Origin: Omphalotus guepiniiformis
Lineage: Eukaryota > Basidiomycota > Agaricomycetes > Agaricales > Omphalotaceae
NCBI GenBank assembly: GCA_028554645.1
Contig: JAQOOI010000019.1
Location: forward strand, 1-64,000
Direction of reading: 5' to 3'
Length of the DNA stretch: 64,000 nucleotides
Made by a program: the position numbers and the translations under genes. A model generated the notes under the pieces. The model saw nothing but the letters and a program-made list of their open reading frames with translations. It was not told the origin of the DNA and ran no database searches. This document shows, piece after piece, positions 32,359-44,648 of this stretch; the stretch's first letter is position 1; every line of letters begins with the position of its first letter.

Positions 32359-35300
32359 ATGTCTACCGACATCGCCAATCCGCCGCACAACGTCTACGAC
32401 GACCATGAACCTCGCACTCGACAACCTGGCGTGGGGTCAGCGTCGTCCATCTGGGCACCACAGCCTCAACCGTCAGAGACTACGTGGCCAAAGGCGTTGG
32501 ACGCATTCTCGAGAGTCGCTGAACGCGAGATGCAGCATCCAGCCCGCCCTGAGCTCCAGCATCACGCTTCGAGCATGCCAGGGCCGGTCGTCACGCGCGA
32601 GGACGTGTTTGGTCCTCCTCCAGGCTCGAAGGAGTCCAGCGGGGTCGGCGCCATTGGGGATGGACGGAAAAAAGTAACCCCAGACTTCGACAAGACTGTA
32701 GGTTTTTTTTCGATAGTAATTCTCACCATAGCTGACACTTTTTTTGCAGCACGTCGAGCAACTTCTACGAACTTTGGATCTTAACTCGCCTGACCCATAT
32801 CATGCAAAACAGCAGCAGCCGCTTAATCTTATGTTCGAAAACTCTCCTGGCTCGCCCGATTTTTCTCCAATTTCAATGTCTTCTGCTCTTCTTACGCCCA
32901 CCGACCTCTCGCCTGCTAGATCTTTCGATATCAATGGCAAACCGCAGCTAACCTCGCCGTACGAGATGATTGCTGCTGGCGCGCGAGGATCCGCATATAT
33001 GCAGCATTCCTCGCTGCTTTTAGAGCCTGGATCACCTACGCGTGTTTCGCCAACTCATCCTTCCACATCTCTTCAGCAGGCTAATGCTCCTGCGACGAAT
33101 GCGATCCCTGCTTCTTCTACATTTTCACCTATGTCGTCTGCTTCGTCGTTCCCTATTTTCAAGCCGTTCCACGAGCCTGCCTCTCCTGTGGCATCTTCTG
33201 CTCAATCCTATACTCTCCACCACACTTCTCCATCCGCCTCCCTCTCTCAGGAGCACGCTCATTATAACTCTACTCAATCTGACCAGTATGCCCATTCTCG
33301 CCGTGTTGAGGGTGACATTGCTTTACAAGGTCTTCGTAGTCAAATGTTCAACTCGACCTTCGGGGGAGACTGGCAAGTGCCTCCACAAGTTGTTCCGATG
33401 CATTCTCTTGCATCTCTGCAGTCTGCTCAGTCTCTCCAGCTGCACCAACAGTATCAGCAGCTTGTCTCAAATAGCGATTGGCTGAGAACGGAGGAGGCGA
33501 TGAGACATTCGCTAGCTCAGGCTGCTCTGCTACCCTCCCACCCGGTCTCAGGCGCTGTTGCTCCTTCCCAGAATGCGAGCAGTCTCGGCTTGGGCCTTGG
33601 GCTGGCGTCAGGCTTCACTGGCTGTGGGATCACGACCGGGGGACTCGAAGACTCGATTCATGCTCCACCCTCGTCCCGGAGGATCCCTTCATCCTCAGCG
33701 CCGAATGCATTCACCGGCAACCTGAATGAATCTCATCAGCCCCTGCAGGTTCCAACCCACCAGCAGCAACGCCACTCGTCTTCTATGGGGTCTTTCAATA
33801 ACCACAGTCAAGGTTCACCTACCCAGGGCAGTCATGAGGTAAATGCTTACAATTTTCCGACTTCATTTTACTCAACTGGTTTACGCTGTAGCCCATTAAT
33901 TTCCTTTCGTTGCTTCATCCTTCCTCCTCTCCACCGTACCATTCTTTCGTGTCCAGGATAATCAAGTCTTCGGATCAGCAAGCAAGCATCTTCCTTCAGC
34001 AGAAACTCAAGGTTGCCGATATTCCTGAGCGTGCTAAAATCGTCGATGCAATTTGCGCAAGGGGTTTTGAGATGATGGCTCATAGGTCGGTTGCTCGCGC
34101 ATACATCCGGTCTTCCTCGTGTATCTCACTCCTCGTACTACAGATTCGGAAATTGGGCAGTGCAACGATGTTTGGAAGCCGCATCGACGCCTGAGGAGCG
34201 AAAAAAGATTGTTTCGTGCATGAAGTTCGTGGTCCTCTCTATTGAAGTCTAGGTCAAGCTGATGATATTTCCAACTAGAGGCCGCGTCGTCGATCTCGCC
34301 ACCAATTGCTATGGATGCCATGTCCTTCAGAAAGCCCTTGATTGCGAGGAAGACATTAGATTGCTCATTGTGTCAGAGCTGCTTTTGGGTGACCCCGCGC
34401 AGACTTTGGTGAACAAACATGCAAGCCATGTTTGGAGTAAGGCAGGTGTTCCTCATCTTTAATGGAGTTTTACATCTAATTTATATCTAGATCATGGAAC
34501 TTTCTTGGACGCCTCCTGCGCCTCCGATTTTCGCTTAGTGAGTCCGTTCTCGTAGCATACGGTGTCATTTACTCATATATTTCATTTTTTAGTGTTAACA
34601 AATCCCTCAAAGGCAAGTGGGCCGCACTTGCTTGCCATGAGACTGGCTCTTTGGTCGTTCAAGTACGCCCAACGTTTTAGTGAACTGAAGCTGACGCTGA
34701 TTATGCCCTGTTTGGATAGCATGCTTTCGAAAACCTCGAGGATAGTGCTAAGGATGGAATTGTTGACGAGTTGCTTAATCAAGGTTCTGTGGTATTCAGT
34801 GAGGTGGCGAAGAACCAATGGGGGTCGTACTGCGTTCAACATAGTAAGTCGTCACGATTCTTTACTACTCTCCTTGACGTTGATCTTGTGTTCGTCAGTT
34901 CTCGAACATGGGTCTGACAAGCATCGTCTGCTCACTCTTGATCACCTCGTTTCCGGGCTCCTAGAATATGCTACCAACGAGCAAGGCTATAAATCTATCA
35001 CGAAAGCGCTGAAAGAGGGTGGAAAGGAGACGCTTGACCGTGTTATCAAGAGGATGTGCGAGCCTGCAAAGAGGTAACTTCTTTGACCCTTCAGTAGGCC
35101 ACCGGTAACTAAATTTGTGTGCCATCAGTGGTCGTCGCGCCATGGTTGTCGACCTTGCCCTCTCAGTCACGGGCAGTCAATTGATTGCGAGCGTATTGCC
35201 TACTGTAAGTTCGTTCACAGATCGAGTAATGCGCGGCTAATCACTAGCCAATCATCTCAGGCCGACAGGGAACAACGTGCGCTTCTGTACGACTGTATTC

Positions 35301-35510
35301 GAGGACATATCGTCACTCTTCGTGGCTGTAAAACGGGGTCGAAGGTTATCTGGTTATTGTGAGTACTCGTTCTGTCTTTCGCTTTCACATTCTAATGCTG
35401 CATCTTCACTTTTAACTTCAAAGTGATCGAATGGTGAGAGCTTCCTAACTCCTCGCACGGTATTGCTAATCTGATACGTTCCTATGTAGCGCGCGTATTA
35501 TGGATACTAA
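32359..35510 (+). CDS. Pumilio/PUF RNA-binding protein
   Basis: Thirteen exons join in phase to 803 residues: 32359-32697, 32750-33838, 33967-34085, 34144-34224, 34279-34441, 34491-34537, 34593-34662, 34720-34843, 34899-35073, 35129-35204, 35261-35358, 35424-35433 and 35490-35510. The N-terminal 480 residues are Ser/Pro/Gln-rich and disordered. The C-terminal ~320 residues form PUF repeats, with typical helix pairs such as DQQASIFLQQKL, FGNWAVQRCLE, CYGCHVLQKALD, HETGSLVVQHAF, WGSYCVQHILEHG and GCKTGSKVIWLFDRMRAYYGY. It should bind 3' UTR motifs and control mRNA stability or translation in the cytoplasm. The intron after exon 5 (34442-34490) begins GC rather than GT; phase and motif continuity (HVWSKIMELSW) require it. 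Confidence 0.9.
34442..34490 (+). other. GC-AG intron in the PUF gene
   Basis: The donor reads AAG|GCAGGT and the acceptor ATCTAG|ATC. The nearby GT at 34446 would shift the frame and destroy the conserved WSKIMELSW repeat. Confidence 0.75.
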
Positions 35511-37629
35511 AATGTCACCGCCGTTCGACTTCATTCTTTTTGCATTACTTCTGAGCATTCTATCGTTCCGTCATCGTGCATTTTCATTGTCACTATCATT
35601 CACACCATATCTTTTCCCAAGTCTTTTCACATCTCAAATTGGCTCATATCACAACGTTCACTCTCAGTGTCGCTCATAGCTCGTAATTCGGTATAAATCT
35701 TAGGCTGTTGCTCGCGCGCTCAGTCCCCGGCTTCGGTATCGGTCGATCTTATTCCAGGAAGTTCTTTGAAAAGCTGCACCACCAAGCATAGCAGGTTCTC
35801 CTCATGACATCGATATCATATCCACTCTCAATTGCATCTCACCCATATCTTCCCGCTTCGTTTCTGCCAGCGGAAGACCGATGACACACATCCGTGTCTT
35901 CGATTCGCTGTGGATGATCTCGATTGTCTAATCACCACGATCTTCATATCATTCCGCATTTCTTCGTGCATATTCATCTCTGTAATTTCATTGACATATT
36001 CAACTCTTTCATTCGCAATCTTCGCTCGTTCGTCTGTTTCGCTGCATTTCCATGTTTGTTCGTTAATGCACAGTATGTTCTGATCCACGGCAGATCCTTC
36101 ATCGTTGTCTTTGCACCGCTTTCTGTCGATATTTCCAAGCTGAAAAGCTAGGGACATTCTTTTCATTGTTCGAGTTATTATCTCCAAGTAGATATCAGAT
36201 CGTACATGATTACTACCCCACAATCCTTCATATACATTTGGTCCTGGCAGTATGTCCGTAAAACGTATCGATATATATCGTTCATCAGAGAGGGAGTGTG
36301 ATTCAACTTATGACATTGGGACACGGGTCAGAGCTACTAAGTCCATAATAGGTTCAAGTGAGTAGAAGAATGCCCTCCTATTTATATCATGAGCTCTCCT
36401 TTGTATGTGGAAAAACATCAATCTTCATAGCGAAGTTGGGTGCCAACCCATACAGCTCATTCGGAGTCATTACTAGCGCTTACATAAATTATGGGAGAAA
36501 AAGAAGACACACCTTCAAGAACGCGGTACTTCTCCCAAACACAAGTAATGACAATTGCTGCCAAGAAACACACCATTGCGAACATCGTCAATGTGATCTA
36601 TGACCTCAACCTCTCGACTCCGGCCCACGGTGAGCATACGAATGTTGCGGTCGACGTGACTGTCAGCAATGATAGAATCTTATGGGAATCTCACACCAAG
36701 TCCCTTGGGTTTAACTGACACCACACACTGACTTGCATCCTGTTGTATCACTTTAGAGTGGAAAATGGCCACTGGCAAATGAAGTCGCGGCACTAGGGAA
36801 GTGATCTCTACGTTCGCAAGCTCGGGGTCAAGATACGAACCCGTGTCTCGTCGGTGGTACAATGATACAACTTGAAAACAAGGAGGTCCGACTCGGAGAG
36901 GCGCATCGTAATCGACCTCAGGGTCGGGATTCGCTTCACCGGCCACTCACCATGTGCAGTTGTATCTATGTTTACATGGTTTGAGAAATAATTAGAGCTG
37001 GCTGAGCTTCACGAGAAAAAACTAGGGCAATGAATCCATTTGAATCCAGAGAGCCAGGCTGGCCAGAAGTGGGGACCTGGGCATAAATGCGTATTATAGT
37101 AAGTCTTTGGGAGTTCGTCTTTCCCTCGCTCTGGGTTTCTATCAGTGTCAAGGCTTCAGACATGGATCATCGAAGCACGTTGGTGAAGCAGAATGAATCA
37201 TTTTGATGTTCCTATTACCAGTTGCCGTGAGTGGCCGTGAGTTGGCCGTGAGTGCTATTGGCATCAAACATATTGTCGAGCATTATGTAATACATTATGC
37301 TGTTGCAGAGTTCCTCTTCTGTTACATCGCATCAACTCTTGATTGTACTCTCTTCATGCGTTATCGTATCGAAGTGGCCCATGTTTTCACCGAGTGCGAT
37401 GATCTGACATCAGTTCGTCCATCTGACCTACCTCATACTATATAGCATGTCGCACGCCTTAGCTCCATGACCGCAACGAAGTTGCTGAACTTTTGTCATG
37501 GGTTCCCAGAATTGATATGTATGCTCGGCGTCAAGCCGATTTAGCCCTCAGGTAAGATTGTCCGTATCTTCACAGCGTATTCTTATTATACTATGACGAC
37601 GTACAGGGCTTTCAATTCGTCGTACTCCC
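35511..37629. other. intergenic, 2.1 kb
   Basis: The first few hundred bases probably include the 3' UTR of the PUF gene. A short frame at 36491-36718 (IAAKKHTIANIVNVIYDL, then VDVTVSNDRILW) looks protein-like, but it is isolated and I cannot extend it. Nothing else is supported. Confidence 0.45.
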
Positions 37630-39787
37630 ATGTCGACACAACCTGACGCCAAAGAAATCGCCTCAAGTTGGATCACCTCCTTCTCGCATCATCTCTCTGC
37701 AGGGGACGCTGACGGGCTATCGTCATTGTTTCACTCTGATAGTTGGCTTCGAGACGCGTTGGTTCTGACTTGGGACACTCGATCTCTTCACGGACACGAC
37801 AACATCTTGACATATCTGAAGACTAATCTACGACCCTCAACATTCTCTGATATTAAGCTTTCTCGCGACAGCTTCCTAAAACCTACTTTAGGTCCTGTTA
37901 CACTAACGAAGGAAGGCGTATCTTCCGGCTTCACATTTTCCACGCCCATCGGACATGGGATAGGTTTCTTCTCCATCATCGCAGATGACCTGGGATACTG
38001 GAAAGCATTCACAGTGTTTGTATCTCTGGACAGCCTGCATAATCACGAGGAGCGTGGCGCTGAACTAGGCGTCTATAACGGCCATACAGAATTCTGGACT
38101 CAAGTGCGGGAGCGGAGATGGAAGAGGGTGGAAGACGACCCGCACGTTCTGATTGGTATGTCTTGTACTATCCGCCGAGCGCCGAGTCACTTACTCACTT
38201 TCTGCCTAGTGGTGGTGGACAGAACGGTTTACAAGTTGCCGCTAGGTTCCAGCAAATGAATATTCCTGCACTTGTCATTGATAAGAGTGATCGAATAGGA
38301 GATCAGTGGCGCAAGAGATACCCAAAATTGACGTTACATACTCCCAAGGAACATCATACAAGTATGTCTTCAATAAACCTCTCGTAAAAAAGACTGGATT
38401 TGAGATTCAACCTGGCTCCAGTGCTATACCAGCCTTATCCCCAGAACTGGCCATTATACACACCTCGTGATAAGATCGCTGATTGGATCGAGCAATACGT
38501 CGTTTCGCAAGATCTTTGTGTTTGGACCAAGTCTTGTTGCCTTCCATTCCCTACTTATGATCGAGAACGCAAGAGGTGGACTGTCACCATCGACCGAAAT
38601 GGAATCCGTAAGACTATTAATCCCACACATATCGTCCTAGCCATAGGAACAGCAGCTATCCCATACATACCTTCGATACCAGGGGAAGAAACCTACAAAG
38701 GCAAATTACTCCACTCGTCCTCCTTCCCCGGAGGATCCGTATTCTCTGGCAAAAGAGCCGTAGTGATCGGTGTAGGAAACAGTGGTGCAGATATCGCTCA
38801 AGACCTTTCACTTCGAGGAGCGCACTCCGTCACCTTGGTGCAGCGCTCATCTATCTGTGCACAGACTTCGCAATCTATCACGGCTCTCTTGCATAGTGTT
38901 TGGTCTCCCGGTGTTCCTACCGAGATATGTGATTTCAGAAATGAATGTCGTCCCATGAAACTTACGCAGATGATGTTGGAAGAGCAGATGAAGACCGACT
39001 GGGATAAAGATAAGGAGCTCGTGAACGGTCTTCAGGAGGCTGGAATGATGCTTGATAGAGGGCCCAACGGAGCAGGATTACTTCCGTTAGTTTACCAACG
39101 CTTAGGAGGTGCGAATACTTCTACATCTGCCTCCTCGAAAGAACGCTCAATTGTCTCTACATACTAGGATATTGTACGTCAGCTCTAGTGTTTCGTTTCA
39201 TGATTGACGTTTAGTGTCGGGCACAGGGCTCGATGTCGGATGTGGCGAATTGATCATGTCAGGAAAGATCAAGATCAAAGCAGGTGTAGAAGTTCAGCGA
39301 TTGACGGAGAGTTCATTGGTTTTCAGCGATAGCTCGACGCTTGAAGCTGATGTAGTCGTCTTAGCGTGAGTACTCTTACTTTTCTCGGCCTTGGACTTGC
39401 GTATAATGTTGGAAATTTTTGTGCGTAGAACCGGTTACCTAGGTATGCAAGAAGCAATGAAAGAAATCTTTGACGTGGAGACTATCGATCGCGTTGGCCC
39501 TGTATGGGGCATGGACGATGAAGGCGAGCTTCAAGGGGCTTATAGACCGACAGGACATCCTGGTGTATGTAATGTTCAAATCAAGTATACTGTATCATTG
39601 ACTCAATCTGGTCCTGTGAAGCTATGGTATGCTCCTGGCGATTTTCAAAACTGCAGAGTAGGATCCAAGTACCTGGTAAGTCAAGCTCTACACCTCGAAC
39701 CGCTGCGCCAACCATTGATCAATGCTATTTCAACACTAGGCACTCCAAATCAAAGCCATCGAGTTGGGGTACATGAAGTCATCGTGA
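37630..39787 (+). pseudogene. NTF2-like/FAD monooxygenase, one frameshift
   Basis: Eight exons: 37630-38155, 38210-38361, 38422-39108, 39168-39173, 39215-39365, 39429-39564, 39622-39675 and 39740-39787. The N-terminal ~150 residues resemble a SnoaL/NTF2-like domain. Then come a flavin-binding Rossmann motif (GGGQNGLQVAARF), the HTPKEHHT and PLYTPRDKIADWIEQY segments of fungal flavin-containing monooxygenases, a second NADPH-type motif (VVIGVGNSGADIAQDLS) and the late ATGY motif (LATGYLGM in frame). Such enzymes oxidise N, S or ketone substrates. All later junctions keep phase, including a 6-bp micro-exon. At the first intron, however, exon 1 ends in phase 1 and exon 2 needs phase 2, exactly at the first glycine motif. 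One base is missing, so the gene is either broken or has a sequence error. Confidence 0.7.
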
Positions 39788-41041
39788 ATGGTAGTTATAC
39801 TTCAAGAGTTGTACTTTTAAGCATTACGGTAGAATCAAGGTACCTGAGTTCCATCTAGACAATGTAGCACGATTCGTGCCGCCATCGTAAGTGTTGCCTC
39901 TCTCAATGCCTGAAGTGCGGTACCAGCTATTTTGGAAGCTTACAAGGGAGGCGTCTAAGACCAAGTGAGGCGACACCGGTAGCATTGGATGAACTGAAAC
40001 CTGCCAGAAAGGCATAAGCAGCCTTCGTGTAATGCCCTCTCTAGCATCGAACCCTGCAGGAAGCAAGCCTCATCCCAGTGTAAGTGAACATAGTTACATC
40101 ACGATTCAACATAAGCTCCTCATAAGAAAGGACGGTGTGCCCAGCCTGCAGTATACGTGAGTTCTCGATCATGACAGCGGGCCCGACATTTCAACCTTAC
40201 AAATGAAACCGAAAACCAGACACTGACTCCATCCTTGCCAAGGGTCCGAGGGTCCGAAACGGTGGCTCATTTACGAGATGACTTCGAGAGCCTCGGAACA
40301 CTACTAAGGTCAAAGGCCATTTTAAGGACATTCAGGCTGTCAAAGCGCAATATAATCGAGGCGCTTGAGAGATAAACCGCTAGGTAGCGTTGTCTGCCGA
40401 TAAGCTTGCCGATTGAGAGCTAGAAGTGCTAGACAATGGCTAGACATAACATCGAGTCCAGGAAGAAGCTTGATATATGTACGTGGGCACAGGAAGGGTC
40501 TTCGAATGGCCTGTGTCTGTTGGCAGTAACGTTGAACTCGCATCGAGGCGTGGAGAGCTGCTATAGAGGTCTGGACTGGAGAAATCGAGAGCAAAGGGGA
40601 AGGGATCACGTGTACACATGTATAAATTTGAATTTCACCACTCGGACCCTCTGCAGCTGAGTCGACTTGCCCCGCCTCCAGAACCCCGCATAATTATCAT
40701 TCACTCATTTCCGGAACATTACGGCTCAACTGGAAGACATATTTTGTGGGAGGTAAGTATCACTTTGCCGAACCGGTTACCCGTTCCGCATTTACAGCCA
40801 TCATCGTGATTTTCTTCTCTGAAACTATAGAGTATTCATTGTTTTACACTTTTTCTCTAGGTTAACCTTCTACCTCCATCTTCGATTACTCTTTCTCCGA
40901 GTATCTTCAACACGGCTCACCAGAACAAACCAGATTGTCAGCGTTTCGTTCACTTCACAGTGAATCACACGACAACGAGAGGATAGCTGATCGTTTGAGG
41001 ACTGGCAACGGCAAAGAGCTACGTAGCAAGGCTTAGGCAAG
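39788..41041. other. intergenic, 1.25 kb
   Basis: No supported gene. It holds the 3' end of the monooxygenase and the 5' leader of the kinase. Short frames near 40436-40660 have no motif. Confidence 0.5.
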
Positions 41042-43105
41042 ATGTCGCATGGATTTAGGATCACTTCTGCGTTATGGGACAGAATTCACCATTTCGCGAG
41101 CTTTCCGCAGACTGGTGGTGCGTCTTCTACCCCCTTCTGTCCCAATTAGTTTGTTCATGCAAATGTCGGCGTTTCTACAGTTTCGTTGCAGCAAATGGTC
41201 CTTTTTGGTCAGAATCCCAGTCAAGGGACGTTGCTCAAGGCATCCCAGTTCCTCTCTGGTTAGTCTATCATGTTCTTTGTGTCTACATCGGAAATTGACG
41301 GACGAACATGAAAACTCGCAGAAGAACTTCCCGTCCGTCTTGCACATCGTGTGAAAGAACTCGATGAACTACCTCACCACCTCTCAAAGATGCCGTCTAT
41401 AATCAAAGTGAAAAACTGGTATGCGCAGAGTTTCGAGGTACGTTAAACGGCTTCTTTTCCATCTCGGTCAGGGTACTGACTTATTTTTCATTCCTGTAGG
41501 AATTAATCAATTTTCCACCCGTACCCGCTCTTCCTTCAGACATCCGCCGTGCACTTTTCGCAGCGCCCCCGCCAGATTCGAGTTCTGAGCCCTCGACTTT
41601 GCCATCGTCCACTCCAAACCCATCTCTAGAGCACATGCAATTTGTCAACGATTACGCGAATGATAATTTCCCCACAAGTCTCGATGGGTCAGGCGTCAGC
41701 GGCAACCAGGTTCCAGGAGCGTTTTATTCGGGATCTAATGGGAATGGAAGCTCCGAGGGGTTCAATAAACTGAAATTAAGAGTACCTATGGAAAGGAGGT
41801 ACGTCGTCGGTTCGCAATTGTTTAAGTACCTCGAGACTCATTGGCGTTCGACAGATACTACGCTGCACCGTCGCCTAATGTCTCATGGCCTCCTGAAGTT
41901 CGCGATTACAATCATCGTTTCACGAAGATGCTCGAAGCAATTAAGACAAGGCATGACCCTACGGTCACCACCGTTGCTCAGGGTGTGAGTAACCCACCCA
42001 TCTTTCAGTTTCAACGTTCACATCGAATTTCCACATCTGTAGGTTTTGGAATGGAAAAGATCTCAACGCGCGCGCCTGATCGGACTAGACATGCAACAAT
42101 GGCTTGATAGGTTCTACCTAAGTCGTATTGGAATTCGGTTTTTAATCGGGCAACGTGAGTGTCTCTTCTCATGTGTACGCGGTGTTATCTCCGCAACGTC
42201 TCCTCTTCCCGCCCTATGTCTCCATTAAGTTCGACAGCTGATATCTTTTCCTTTCTGTAGACGTAGCATTGAACACCCAGGAAGCACATAAAGATTACGT
42301 TGGAATCATTTGCACGAATGCTGTGAGTCACATTTCTAATTCCACCTCTCCTCACCACGAATCTCACACCGCACGCTCAGAACGTCCACGACATTATTGA
42401 AGAAGCCATTGAAAACGCTCGATTCGTATGCGAAGAACACTACGCTTTACTCTCTTCACCCCCGGTCCAGCTTATTTGTCCCCGTCATTTGACATTTCCC
42501 TACGTCCCGGGACACTTGTCACATATCGTGTTCGAGCTGTTGAAGAACAGCTTGCGTGCGGTCGTGGAGAGACATGGAGTAGGGAAAGGAGACGAAGAAG
42601 GGTTCCCGCCAATCAAGGTGTGTATCGATTGCCCGAGCACGATGACAACGACGACTGACATTCTTCTCTTCAATCCTGCTTTTTCGCTTCGCTCCTCTAC
42701 TCATACACCCTGTAAACGATAGGTCATTGTCGTCGAAGGGAAAGAAGACATCACCGTCAAGATCTCCGATGAAGGCGGTGGAATCCCGCGTAGCGCCATG
42801 GGTCTCATTTGGACATACATGTATACCACGATGAAGCTCGGACCTGGGGAAGGCCTTGACGAAGGATTCAGAGACTCTGATTTCAAAGCACCCATGGCTG
42901 GTTTCGGATATGGTCTTCCTTTAAGTCGACTGGTAAATTCTCGTTGCTGTTTTCCACGAAATCCGGTATCTGACCTTCGTTTGCTTGTCGCTAGTATGCA
43001 CGGTACTTTGGCGGTGATCTGCGTTTGATTTCGATGGACGGTTTTGGGACGGACGTGTACATTCATTTGAACAGGCTCAGCTCGAGTCGGGAACCGTTGC
43101 CTTAG
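41042..43105 (+). CDS. PDK: pyruvate dehydrogenase kinase
   Basis: Ten exons give 475 residues: 41042-41114, 41181-41258, 41322-41437, 41500-41798, 41855-41984, 42043-42154, 42261-42322, 42381-42617, 42723-42932 and 42995-43105. The product matches mitochondrial PDK/BCKDK, which phosphorylates and switches off the E1 subunit of pyruvate (or branched-chain) dehydrogenase. Visible signs are [10 protein letters not shown] at the N-terminus, [17 protein letters not shown] and the GHKL ATP site: the N-box [11 protein letters not shown], the G1 box SDEGGGIP and the G2 box [15 protein letters not shown]. An insertion of about 75 Ser/Pro/Asn-rich residues sits between the helical domain and the ERRYY segment, a feature of basidiomycete versions. 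Start chosen at the ATG just before the conserved helix; no long presequence is visible. PDK versus BCKDK specificity is not decided here. Confidence 0.92.
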
Positions 43106-43600
43106 GTCATTTGAACGTCGATACTTCAGCGCTCAGCTTCAGGCACCATCTTCATTGTTGTTGGCGTAGGAGCGCGGACGGACAGCCTGTGAAGGAGTCG
43201 GAGTATGTCGGAAAGCGGGGGTTCAAATACAAAAGCGATAATTCCGAGCACGACAGGCGAGAAAGAGGTGGGAGCAAGAAAGGGCAAAAGGCAACTGCGA
43301 AGTAATGAAGCTAGATGTCGTCTTAAATGTTTGAATTAGTTCAAGGTAAATGAGTGCTGTAACGATAGTCTTTTTCCTTCAGTTACGGTTATGGACTACA
43401 ACAAATTTCAAATAATAATATTCCTGTTCTGCGTGTGCTTCGGCCGACAGGACCCTGATTCCGACTCTTACGTCAGAGTCTTTTCGGTGTTTCTTTCTCC
43501 AGTATCCACCTTGTTCACCGTCTACGTGAAGCCAACTGTTTTCCTGCTCAGCTCAGTAATTTCTGACAGTATACTCATAGATATAATCAGCAGTGGCAGA
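43106..43600. other. intergenic, 0.5 kb
   Basis: No gene supported. The frame of the downstream gene stays open upstream to 43391, but alignment with the paralogue at 28831 places the start at 43601. Confidence 0.5.
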
Positions 43601-44395
43601 ATGGCCCACCTTATCCGTTCCGCCAAATGCAGTTCCAACTGGACGCAGAATGATCTCCTCGCATACAACATCAGAGTAGTTTTCCAAGATGCCACCACAT
43701 TCTTTCAGTCTTCCGATCTCCCATCACCGGCACCCTCAATCGATGACGATCTTCTAACCGTGCATGATTCAACGGATACTCGAACTGACGATTCATACGC
43801 ATTTCTTCGTACAATGCACCTTGCAATGTCTCAAGCACCAAACGAGGAATCCGCAGTGTGCGATTTTGTCATGAACCTCTTTCGTGTGATGCATTACACG
43901 GAAAGAAAGAACAAGAGGGTCGCAAGGACAAGGAAGGAAATACCATTCTTCATCTGCGGCGAGATGGCGCGTGCACAGACAGATGTTTGCATTTTAGACG
44001 AGACCTCGCAAATCGTTCTTCTCGTACAAGAAGACAAAGCCTACTCGGACGACAACAGATACGATCCCGAACCACAGTTAATTGCTTCAGCAATTGCCGC
44101 TTTTCAAGCCAACAATCGCATTCGGACACACACCCTCGGGGTATCGGAGCTCGAAAGTAAAGTGATGCCTGGGATCACGATGAGAGGAACTTCGCCGATT
44201 TTTTACAAGGTGCCGGTTACAAATGCCCTTGTGAAGGCCGTTTCGCAAGGAATATATTCGGATGTGGAGACTGTTGTTTATGCACATCTTCCGGATATTC
44301 CGAGGCCTGCTTGTCGGTATAGGGAAGGAATGAAACCTTGTGATAGTAGACGCGTGATACTCACTTGCTTTGAAGCGTTCAAACAGCCCCTGTAG
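43601..44395 (+). CDS. PD-(D/E)XK-like orphan protein
   Basis: A single exon of 264 residues; the start is set by alignment with the paralogue at 28003-28831. The core reads FFICGEMARAQTDVCILDE, then IVLLVQEDK, that is, Asp followed about 15-17 residues later by Glu-x-Lys on a hydrophobic strand, with an upstream acidic helix (PNEESAVCDFVMNLFRVM). This is the order of elements in the PD-(D/E)XK nuclease fold. The C-terminal half carries LIASAIAAFQ, PGITMRGTSPIFYKVPVT and GMKPCDSRRVILTCFEAFKQ, conserved between the two copies. It has no intron, whereas its paralogue has one at the position corresponding to PGI. Nuclease activity is inferred from the fold pattern only; the family is an orphan in mushrooms. 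Confidence 0.65.
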   Translation: MAHLIRSAKCSSNWTQNDLLAYNIRVVFQDATTFFQSSDLPSPAPSIDDDLLTVHDSTDTRTDDSYAFLRTMHLAMSQAPNEESAVCDFVMNLFRVMHYTERKNKRVARTRKEIPFFICGEMARAQTDVCILDETSQIVLLVQEDKAYSDDNRYDPEPQLIASAIAAFQANNRIRTHTLGVSELESKVMPGITMRGTSPIFYKVPVTNALVKAVSQGIYSDVETVVYAHLPDIPRPACRYREGMKPCDSRRVILTCFEAFKQPL

Positions 44396-44648
44396 CGATG
44401 GCATATAACACAGACCTGCGGCGCTGTCCAGTTTAGAGAATAATAAAAGTACTACTTTGATTTTTGTTTCGCATCCTAAGTTCGACAAGATGTACTATGT
44501 AGCTCCTGAATTTGACCCCTAAACTTCCTCTCTACAATCCTCCGACACATTTACTCACTGCTCACTCGGAAGAAAAGGGGTGGACCACAACGTTATTTAA
44601 ATGTCAGAAATAAAACAACGAAAGTGATACTTGGGTCGGAACCATCTC

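Noticed and set aside
43391..43600. N-terminal extension of the PD-(D/E)XK-like gene
   Set aside because: The frame is open, but the paralogue aligns from MAHL/MANF onward; the extension is hydrophobic and not shared.
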